This document shows positions 1 through 4,371 of a stretch of DNA of 5,012 nucleotides, piece by piece; within the stretch, counting starts at the first letter, position 1, and every line of letters begins with the position of its first letter. The translations under genes were made by a program, and so were the position numbers. The stretch lies in assembly GCA_029777145.1 (NCBI GenBank), contig JAKOSS010000496.1, positions 1-5,012 on the forward strand, given 5' to 3'. The stretch comes from Acidobacteriota bacterium (GTDB lineage: Bacteria; Acidobacteriota; Blastocatellia; Pyrinomonadales; Pyrinomonadaceae). The notes under the pieces were generated by a model. It was not told the origin of the DNA and ran no database searches. It saw only the letters and a list, made by a program, of their open reading frames with translations.

Positions 1-56
1 AGACCGGTGACCGAGAACGCGATCGAGACCGCGATTATCAAAAGTGCTTTTTTCAT
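1..56 (-). CDS. Start of a secreted protein (signal peptide only; runs off left edge)
   Basis: Only the first 18 full codons are inside the window. They read MKKALLIIAVSIAFSVTG: two lysines followed by an uninterrupted hydrophobic stretch, the classic n- and h-region of a Sec signal peptide. The ATG lies 7 bp after the TAG stop of the M28 peptidase gene on the same strand, so co-transcription is very likely. The bases before the ATG contain no clear Shine-Dalgarno, as is also true of the peptidase, so translation may be coupled to the upstream gene. The mature protein is outside the window and its function cannot be called. Being a second exported product, it could be another peptidase or envelope protein, but that is only a guess from position. 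Confidence 0.7.
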   Translation of the reverse strand, partial: MKKALLIIAVSIAFSVTG

Positions 57-63
57 AGGTTCG

Positions 64-1701
64 CTAATTGTTATCCAGTTTGAGCGGCTTGTCGACCGTC
101 GGCCGCGTCGCCCGGTTGGCGAGTTCCCAACCGGTTGCGAAGATCGTCCGCACCGTTTTTTCCATTGCCTCGAAATTGATCTTCTCGACCGAATCGCTCA
201 CCTGGTGATAATCGGCGTGGCTTCCGTCCATGTAGAAGATGATCGGAATTCCCTTCCGCGCGTAGTTGAAATGGTCGGAGCGATAGAAGAACCGTTCGGG
301 ATCGTTCGGATCGTCGTACTTGTAGTTGAAATTCAAGTTGAGAAACGCCTTGTTCGTCGCCTCGCTGAGATCGCCGAGTTCCGTGCTCATCATCCGCGAG
401 CCGATGAGAAAGATCTCGTTCGGTTTCGGAAGCTGTTTGTTCTGCGGGTGGTTCTCGTCGCCCGGATTTTGGTAGCGGCCGATCATGTCGATGTTGAGCT
501 CGGTGATGATCGACCCGATCGGAACCGTCGGATGATCCGTGAAATACTCGCTGCCCCAAAGGCCTTTTTCCTCTCCGGCATGCCAGATGAATAGGAGCGA
601 GCGCTTCGGTTTCTGCGCCGATTTCGAGAATGCCTCGGCCATCGCGAGGACCGATACCGTACCCGATCCGTCGTCGTCGGCGCCGTTGTAGATCTTGTCC
701 GGCCCCGGCGCGTTCGGATTCATCCCGACGTGATCGTAGTGCGCGCCGATCGCGACATACTCGTTCTTGAGAACCGGATCAGAGCCTTCGAGGATGCCGA
801 TCACGTTTTTCGTGAACGTATCCTCCGACTTTACCCCAACGCGGAGGCTCATCGTTTTTGAGGCGAGTTCCATCGGATCGCCGAACTCGGTCTGTGCGAT
901 CTGTTGGAAAACGGCCGAAGCGCTGAACTTTTCGCCCTGAAAAAGCGCCTGCAGCAACCGCGGGTGAGCGGTGACGATCGGGATCGTGATCGAGCTGCCT
1001 GATCCGAAGGATATCGATCCGGTTTGCGTCTGCGTGTTGCGGATACTTCCCCAGGCGGCGATCGTGTTGAAATTCGGAAACTGGATCACCGCTCGCGCGC
1101 CGTGGGCCTGCGCGTAAAGCGGCGGCGAAGACCAGTCGACGCCCGGCGTACCCTGAAGGTCTCTGAACGTGACGCCTTTCGGGAGACTATTCGCGACGAC
1201 GACGATCTTGTCTTTGACGTCGATACCGTCGTACGCGTTGATGTTCTTAGATTTCACGACCCAACCGTGGCCGACGTAAACGATCTTGCTCGCCGGCACA
1301 ACGCCCGCATTATAGGTCGCGTAAAAGTCGTCGCCGTAGTTGAAAGTCTGACCGTTCACGTCGACGCTCGTCGTCGCCGGGTCGATTCGGTTTCTTTTGA
1401 GCGGCACTTTTTGGAAGAACGTTCCGTCGGCTCCGCCCGGTTTGAGTCCCCACGCCTTGAGATGAGAGGCGATGAACAACGCGGCGATGTCGAGCCCGCG
1501 CGACGGGGTGTCGCGGCCTTCGAGTTCATCCGAGGCGATGAATTCGAGAAAGTTCCGAAGCTGCGCGGCGGTTATCCCGTCGGTGTTTCCGAAGCGCGGT
1601 GCGGTCGTTGCGGCGGCCGGGCGGTTGCGCGTCTGGGCCGAAAGCGGAATCGCCGCCGACCAGACCACGAGCAAGAGTACGAAAGCGGTAAATTTTTTCA
1701 T
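64..1701 (-). CDS. Secreted M28-family zinc aminopeptidase with PA domain
   Basis: This 545-residue protein starts with a signal peptide (residues 1 to about 23: MKK, a Leu/Val-rich core, then a likely cleavage after LSAQ or nearby). A PA-type insertion lies at roughly 130-270 (YVGHGW, then the VKDKIVVVAN and GARAVI segments). The M28 catalytic domain follows at about 298-530. The co-catalytic two-zinc set is all visible: H321 in GAHYDH, bridging D343 in NGADDDGSG, catalytic E377 and ligand E378 in HAGEEKG, D405 in NIDMIGR, and H499 in DYHQVSD. The family removes N-terminal amino acids or dipeptides from peptides in the periplasm or outside the cell. Length and domain order are normal for PA-M28 proteins. 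The start is chosen because it gives a complete signal peptide; there is no obvious Shine-Dalgarno before it. It is probably the first strong gene of an operon with the secreted gene 7 bp downstream. Substrate specificity cannot be read from the sequence. Confidence 0.95.
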   Translation of the reverse strand: MKKFTAFVLLLVVWSAAIPLSAQTRNRPAAATTAPRFGNTDGITAAQLRNFLEFIASDELEGRDTPSRGLDIAALFIASHLKAWGLKPGGADGTFFQKVPLKRNRIDPATTSVDVNGQTFNYGDDFYATYNAGVVPASKIVYVGHGWVVKSKNINAYDGIDVKDKIVVVANSLPKGVTFRDLQGTPGVDWSSPPLYAQAHGARAVIQFPNFNTIAAWGSIRNTQTQTGSISFGSGSSITIPIVTAHPRLLQALFQGEKFSASAVFQQIAQTEFGDPMELASKTMSLRVGVKSEDTFTKNVIGILEGSDPVLKNEYVAIGAHYDHVGMNPNAPGPDKIYNGADDDGSGTVSVLAMAEAFSKSAQKPKRSLLFIWHAGEEKGLWGSEYFTDHPTVPIGSIITELNIDMIGRYQNPGDENHPQNKQLPKPNEIFLIGSRMMSTELGDLSEATNKAFLNLNFNYKYDDPNDPERFFYRSDHFNYARKGIPIIFYMDGSHADYHQVSDSVEKINFEAMEKTVRTIFATGWELANRATRPTVDKPLKLDNN

Positions 1702-1753
1702 GGATATTCAGAAACTATTCGGACCCGCGGTTCCCGCGCGGTCACTATGATCT

Positions 1754-1784
1754 GCCGGTGAAGGATAAGCTAAAAAACACCGGC
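1754..1784. repeat. Inverted repeat upstream of the M28 gene
   Basis: Perfect 7-bp arms GCCGGTG (1754-1760) and CACCGGC (1778-1784) enclose a 17-nt loop. Read on the minus strand, the run of six T lies inside the loop, not after the stem, so this is not a standard intrinsic terminator. It begins 4 nt after the stop of the 45-codon candidate ORF and lies 52 bp upstream of the peptidase start. It could be a leader structure or a protein-binding dyad for the peptidase gene; chance is also possible for arms this short. Confidence 0.35.
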
Positions 1785-1788
1785 CGAC

Positions 1789-1926
1789 CTACTTCCCGTC
1801 TCTCGCCACGGTAGCCGCAAGTCCGAATTCGTCACTTCCGTTCGCGGAAGTGCTTTTTATGGAGTAGCTTGCAAATTGGTCGGGCGCTCCGGCAATCATA
1901 TGGGTAGCATTATGTCCTGTTCCCAT
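1789..1926 (-). CDS. Candidate 45-residue small protein or gene remnant, function unknown
   Basis: An ATG at 1926 opens 45 codons to a TAG at 1789-1791. A GTG four codons upstream (1938) is an alternative start, with a GAGG 11 nt before it. The peptide is polar with a protein-like composition (for example HMIAGAPDQF, SANGSDEFGL, and a C-terminal ARDGK). The first codon positions are rich in G, as in real coding sequence. The same frame remains open upstream to the TGA at 1981, without a good start. No family is recognised and there is no signal peptide or membrane segment. It may be the surviving C-terminal end of a decayed gene, a genuine short gene upstream of the peptidase, or a chance ORF. 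The Shine-Dalgarno is weak, so confidence is low. Confidence 0.3.
   Translation of the reverse strand: MGTGHNATHMIAGAPDQFASYSIKSTSANGSDEFGLAATVARDGK
1833..1858 (+). terminator. Intrinsic-terminator-like hairpin pointing rightwards
   Basis: Perfect 8-bp arms CACTTCCG (1833-1840) and CGGAAGTG (1845-1852) enclose a TTCG loop and are followed by CTTTTT. This is the form of a rho-independent terminator on the plus strand. No plus-strand gene precedes it; the M28 peptidase lies antisense to its left. If it works, it would stop antisense transcription arising within or beyond the peptidase gene. The same bases lie inside the 45-codon minus-strand candidate ORF. On the minus strand the A-run precedes the stem, so it would not terminate there. 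Confidence 0.45.
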
Positions 1927-1980
1927 CAGCCAATCCACACGATCTGTTGCCTCGCCTGAACGCCCGCTACGGACGGAAGT

Positions 1981-2070
1981 TCAACCGACGACGATCACCC
2001 AGTTGCGCCAGCAAATGATCACCGAGACCGCCAGAAATATCAGCGTTGTCGAATTCAGTTTGCTTCGCAC
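1981..2070 (-). CDS. Candidate 29-residue single-TM microprotein, function unknown
   Basis: A GTG at 2070 follows a full GGAGG (2079-2083) at an 8-nt spacing, the best Shine-Dalgarno in the stretch between the peptidase and the dehydrogenase. The 29 codons end in TGA at 1981-1983. The peptide begins MRSKLNSTT (positively charged), continues as a hydrophobic helix (LIFLAVSVIIC, about residues 10-20), then WRNW and a short hydrophobic tail ending VVG. This looks like a tiny inner-membrane protein with its N-terminus in the cytoplasm. The frame stays open upstream all the way to the TAA of the membrane protein (2188-2190), so a longer form from a TTG at 2109 or 2130 is possible. It would preface the helix with an acidic segment (KTELEDDP). 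No family is recognised. An ATG overlapping the Shine-Dalgarno (2078) opens only seven codons and is unlikely to be the real start. Confidence 0.4.
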   Translation of the reverse strand: MRSKLNSTTLIFLAVSVIICWRNWVIVVG

Positions 2071-2078
2071 GGGGTCAT

Positions 2079-2083
2079 CCTCC
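2079..2083 (-). promoter_or_regulatory. Ribosome binding site GGAGG of the microprotein candidate
   Basis: GGAGG on the minus strand ends 8 nt before the GTG at 2070. It is the main reason for preferring the GTG start over the in-frame TTG codons further upstream. Confidence 0.45.
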
Positions 2084-2100
2084 AATTCGGTTTTTTCGTC

Positions 2101-2122
2101 CGCATGCAATTTACGGCATGCG
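2101..2122. repeat. 7-bp inverted repeat upstream of the microprotein candidate
   Basis: The arms CGCATGC (2101-2107) and GCATGCG (2116-2122) are perfectly complementary around an 8-nt loop. In a minus-strand transcript the hairpin would end 17 nt before the GGAGG. The run of six pyrimidines near it is on the plus-strand side upstream of the stem, so it is not a terminator in either direction. It could be an mRNA structure or a binding site. Confidence 0.4.
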
Positions 2123-2187
2123 CGATGCAAGAGATCCCGATTTGTGACGAAGCGAAGGATTTTGTGATGAGTTGCGTTAACGAGGGC

Positions 2188-2520
2188 TTATTTGCCGAAT
2201 TTTGGCGGATCGGGCGGCATCTCGAAAGTATCGAGTTCGGCTTCCGGAAGCCATTTCCGTGAGACCTTCCGGGCAAGGAGATGGATCAGGTACGCGTTCA
2301 GCCAGGAGAAAGGCACAAGAAACCAGAGCAGAACCCGCGCGCCGTCGTGGATGAGGACCCAGGCAAAGACGAGCGTCAGAACGCTCCAGGGCAAGGTCAG
2401 CAGCAGGCTCAGGCCGCTGCTCCATCCCAGGCGCCCTTCGCCCGCTGTCAGATAGAAAACTGCCACACAGACCGCGAGGTAAATGATCGACGGGCCGAAC
2501 TTGACGACTTTGTGTGCCAA
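2188..2520 (-). CDS. Small three-helix membrane protein, function unknown
   Basis: From a TTG at 2520 the frame gives 110 residues ending in TAA. Three hydrophobic segments are visible at about 11-26 (SIIYLAVCVAVFYL), 36-57 (SLLLTLPWSVLTLVFAW) and 61-82 (RVLLWFLVPFSWLNAYLI). A basic stretch (ARKVSRKW) and a polar, proline-rich tail ending PPDPPKFGK follow. The charge pattern suggests a cytoplasmic C-terminus. I do not recognise a named family. The gene is on the same strand as glutamate dehydrogenase and starts about 58 bp after its stop, so it may share that transcript. The start is uncertain: there is no good Shine-Dalgarno before the TTG. The in-frame ATGs (2631, 2661) lie inside the dehydrogenase gene and would add a non-hydrophobic segment that is just that gene read in another frame. 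The frame stays open beyond the TAA for 68 codons. Confidence 0.65.
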   Translation of the reverse strand: MAHKVVKFGPSIIYLAVCVAVFYLTAGEGRLGWSSGLSLLLTLPWSVLTLVFAWVLIHDGARVLLWFLVPFSWLNAYLIHLLARKVSRKWLPEAELDTFEMPPDPPKFGK

Positions 2521-2532
2521 TCGCGATTGGGA

Positions 2533-2568
2533 CCGGACTCCGCCGTGGTGTTGACCGGCGGAGCCCGG
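2533..2568 (-). promoter_or_regulatory. GC-rich hairpin between glutamate dehydrogenase and the membrane protein gene
   Basis: The arms CTCCGCCG (2538-2545) and CGGCGGAG (2556-2563) pair perfectly around a 10-nt loop. After one mismatch, CCGG pairs with CCGG (2533-2536 with 2565-2568). The stem starts about 11 nt past the dehydrogenase stop and ends 12 nt before the TTG of the membrane protein. No T-run follows on either strand, so it is not a canonical intrinsic terminator. Possible roles are protection of the dehydrogenase mRNA 3' end, a weak transcription stop, or control of the downstream start. Confidence 0.5.
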
Positions 2569-2578
2569 AATCCGGAGT

Positions 2579-4000
2579 TTACGGGAAGATCCCCAGTTCC
2601 ATGTAGCACGACGCCACCTTATCGATGGCATTGATGAATGCTGCGGTCCGAAGATTGTCAACCTTCGGATTGCCCAGCTTGATCTCGCGGATCTGGTGAT
2701 ACGCCGAGATCATCGTTTCCTCGAGACCCGAGTAAACGAGGTCCTGTTCGTCCGCGCCGCGGGCGACGACCTTTCGCTCGTCAGCCGTCAGCGCACGGCC
2801 GGTCTCGCGCTCGACGATCGACAGGATCTTGTCATACGCACCCTGTTCGAACCGCTTGCCCATACGTCCGAAACGCACGTGCGAGAGATTCTTGAGCCAT
2901 TCGAAATACGAGACCGTGACGCCGCCGGCGTTGATATAAACGTCGGGGACGACCATGATTCCCTTCGCGTCGAGGATCGCTTCCGCGTCGGCGGTGATCG
3001 GGCCGTTGGCCGCCTCGCCGATGATCTTCGCTTTGACGCGCGGTGCATTCTCGGCGGTGATCTGATTCTCGAGCGCCGCCGGGATCAGGATGTCGCATTC
3101 GAGTTCGAGCGCGGCTTCGCGCGAGGCGAGTTTCGTCGCGCCCGGGAATTCCATCATCGAACCGTACGTCTTCCGGAATTTCATGACCTCTTCGAGATCG
3201 ATGCCGTTCTCGTTGAAGATCGCACCCTCGTATTCGGCGAGCGCGATGATCTTGGAATCGGCTTCACGGAAGAATTTCGCGGCGTGGTAACCGACGTTGC
3301 CGAGTCCCTGAACGACGACCGTTTTGCCGGCCAGGCCGGTCGTCATCCCGATTGCCTTCATGTCCTCTTCGATCGAGCAGGCTTCCCGAAGTCCGTAAAA
3401 GACGCCGAGACCCGTGGCTTCCGTGCGTCCGCGGACGCCGCCCTGCGAAACCGACTTTCCGGTGACGCAGCCGAGCGCGTCGATCTGATCGCCGTGGAAC
3501 GCGAGATACGTGTCGGCGATCCAAGCCATTTCGCGCGGACCGGTTCCGTAATCGGGGGCCGGAACATCGACCGCCGGACCGATGAAGTTCTTCTTGATCA
3601 ACTCCGCGGTGTAGCGGCGGGTGATGCTCTGAAGTTCATCGACCGTGTAGTTTCGCGGATTGATCTTGACCGCGCCCTTCGCGCCGCCGAACGGAACGTC
3701 GACGATCGCACATTTGTAGGTCATCAATGTCGCGAGCGCGATGACCTCGTCCTGATTTGCCTCCTCGGAGTAGCGGATTCCGCCCTTGACGGGGAGTTTG
3801 TGATGACTGTGTTCGGCACGCCAGGCAGTGATTACTTCATAACTGTCGCCGCGGCGAACCGGAAATTGAAACTTGTAAACACTATTGCAGGTTTTGATCT
3901 GCTGCAGGAGTCCTTCCGCGTGTGCGGTAAGGGCCGCTGCTTTGTCGTAATATCGGTCGACACTGGCCAGAAAGCTGTGGCCGTCTTCCATTGCGCTCAT
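2579..4000 (-). CDS. gdhA: Glutamate dehydrogenase, mitochondrial-like type with short antenna
   Basis: This 473-residue cytoplasmic enzyme should interconvert glutamate and 2-oxoglutarate plus ammonia with NAD(P). The substrate domain shows PVKGGIRYS (K72), TYKCA (K96), the active-site motif [14 protein letters not shown] (K108) and the catalytic aspartate of [10 protein letters not shown] (D150). The nucleotide domain begins near 225, with the Rossmann motif QGLGNVG (231-237), followed by GEAANGP (328-334) and [12 protein letters not shown] (357-368). From memory, it resembles animal mitochondrial glutamate dehydrogenase along its whole length more than the common shorter bacterial enzymes. 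An extra segment at about 371-426 matches the position of the animal antenna. The start at 4000 is fixed by a strong AGAGGAAG just upstream. An open extension to 4192 has no family-like sequence. NAD versus NADP preference is not decided here. A small membrane protein gene follows on the same strand. Confidence 0.95.
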   Translation of the reverse strand: MSAMEDGHSFLASVDRYYDKAAALTAHAEGLLQQIKTCNSVYKFQFPVRRGDSYEVITAWRAEHSHHKLPVKGGIRYSEEANQDEVIALATLMTYKCAIVDVPFGGAKGAVKINPRNYTVDELQSITRRYTAELIKKNFIGPAVDVPAPDYGTGPREMAWIADTYLAFHGDQIDALGCVTGKSVSQGGVRGRTEATGLGVFYGLREACSIEEDMKAIGMTTGLAGKTVVVQGLGNVGYHAAKFFREADSKIIALAEYEGAIFNENGIDLEEVMKFRKTYGSMMEFPGATKLASREAALELECDILIPAALENQITAENAPRVKAKIIGEAANGPITADAEAILDAKGIMVVPDVYINAGGVTVSYFEWLKNLSHVRFGRMGKRFEQGAYDKILSIVERETGRALTADERKVVARGADEQDLVYSGLEETMISAYHQIREIKLGNPKVDNLRTAAFINAIDKVASCYMELGIFP

Positions 4001-4004
4001 ATAA

Positions 4005-4012
4005 CTTCCTCT
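4005..4012 (-). promoter_or_regulatory. Ribosome binding site of glutamate dehydrogenase
   Basis: The minus strand reads AGAGGAAG, then TTAT, directly before the ATG at 4000; GAGG to ATG spacing is 7 nt. This decides the start in favour of 4000 over the open extension upstream to 4192 and over the second ATG three codons downstream. Confidence 0.8.
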
Positions 4013-4049
4013 TTTTGTATAAGAATTTGTAACACCTAAAGTTGTTTTT

Positions 4050-4090
4050 ATTCTAGCGCAGATTCGCGGTCGCCGAAAGTGCGGATTATC
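4050..4090 (-). promoter_or_regulatory. Weak candidate promoter -10 elements for glutamate dehydrogenase
   Basis: On the minus strand TAGAAT (4050-4055) and GATAAT (4085-4090) each match five of six bases of the sigma-70 -10 consensus. They would give leaders of roughly 43 or 78 nt. Neither has a convincing -35 hexamer at 16-18 bp, so the choice is open and a regulated or non-canonical promoter is possible. Confidence 0.25.
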
Positions 4091-4180
4091 AGCATTTTGC
4101 GGGCAAATGCGATTTGTTTCGGAGCGTTTCCGCCGGACTTTTCGGAACGCGGATTTTCGACCCGTTTGCGCCTGAACAAA

Positions 4181-4209
4181 TTCACAACACATGATGCATC
4201 GTGTATACT
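4181..4209 (+). promoter_or_regulatory. Near-consensus sigma-70-like promoter for the plus-strand gene
   Basis: TTCACA (4181-4186) and TATACT (4204-4209) each match five of six bases of the consensus -35 and -10, at exactly the optimal 17-bp spacing. Transcription would start near 4216, giving a leader of about 155 nt before the ATG at 4372. The spacer is mostly an imperfect palindrome (described separately), suggesting regulation by a DNA-binding protein. Confidence 0.6.
4189..4204. promoter_or_regulatory. Operator-like palindrome inside the promoter spacer
   Basis: This 16-bp dyad (ACATGATGCATCGTGT) has a perfect GATGCATC core and flanking ACA/TGT, with a single mismatched pair (T opposite G). 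It lies between the -35 and -10 hexamers and touches the first base of the -10, the position where a repressor or a spacer-binding activator would act. No regulator gene is present in the window. Confidence 0.4.
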
Positions 4210-4333
4210 TTTTCAGAATCCGAGCCGCGTTTCGATTGCAACTTGAGCCGTTTTCTTTTCATCTTTTGACATGTTTTCGGCCGGAGTCCCCGAAGTTGCT
4301 TCCGAGATTCAACCCGACAAATCTGCGAATGTC

Positions 4334-4361
4334 GCGGCCGTAGCGCGATCGCTCCGGTCGC
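4334..4361 (+). promoter_or_regulatory. Strong leader hairpin abutting the ribosome binding site
   Basis: GCGGCCG (4334-4340) pairs with CGGTCGC (4355-4361; one G-T wobble). After one T/C mismatch, AGCG (4342-4345) pairs with CGCT (4350-4353) around a CGAT loop. The stem ends one base before the GGAGG at 4363-4367. Such a structure could limit ribosome access, protect the transcript, or respond to a factor. No known riboswitch class is recognised in the leader. Confidence 0.5.
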
Positions 4362-4362
4362 T

Positions 4363-4367
4363 GGAGG
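4363..4367 (+). promoter_or_regulatory. Ribosome binding site GGAGG of the plus-strand gene
   Basis: GGAGG with a 4-nt spacer (AACC) precedes the ATG at 4372, fixing the start of the secreted protein. The spacing is slightly short, and the site sits immediately 3' of the leader hairpin. Confidence 0.75.
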
Positions 4368-4371
4368 AACC

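Noticed and set aside
1024..1761. Plus-strand open frame opposite the M28 peptidase, with a possible link to the terminator-like hairpin at 1833
   Set aside because: Its arginine-rich translation mirrors the codon bias of the peptidase. It has no ribosome site and no domain, so it does not explain the hairpin.
2055..2276. 73-codon minus-strand frame overlapping the end of the membrane protein
   Set aside because: It overlaps the better-supported membrane-protein frame, has a composition with no domain or helix, and lacks a ribosome site.
2521..2661. Longer start of the membrane protein from ATGs at 2631 or 2661
   Set aside because: Most of this added segment is dehydrogenase coding sequence in another frame and adds non-hydrophobic residues; coupling by re-initiation remains possible but is not supported.
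2696..4039. Long plus-strand open frame (447 codons) opposite glutamate dehydrogenase
   Set aside because: It lies wholly antisense to a gene with all catalytic motifs. Its Arg/Asp/Val-rich composition is what GC-biased codons give when read backwards, and no start site or family motif is visible.
4092..4150. Short inverted repeats in the divergent region (4092-4110 and 4124-4150) as terminators or operators
   Set aside because: The arms are 6-8 bp with a bulge or short length, there are no adjoining T-runs, and they do not line up with a promoter element.
4001..4192. 64-residue N-terminal extension of glutamate dehydrogenase
   Set aside because: The extension is basic and cysteine-containing with no resemblance to the family, while an excellent ribosome site lies just before the ATG at 4000.
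4266..4271. Perfect TTGACA as a second -35 for the plus-strand gene
   Set aside because: At 16-18 bp downstream there is only GC-rich sequence (CCCCGA region) with no -10-like hexamer.
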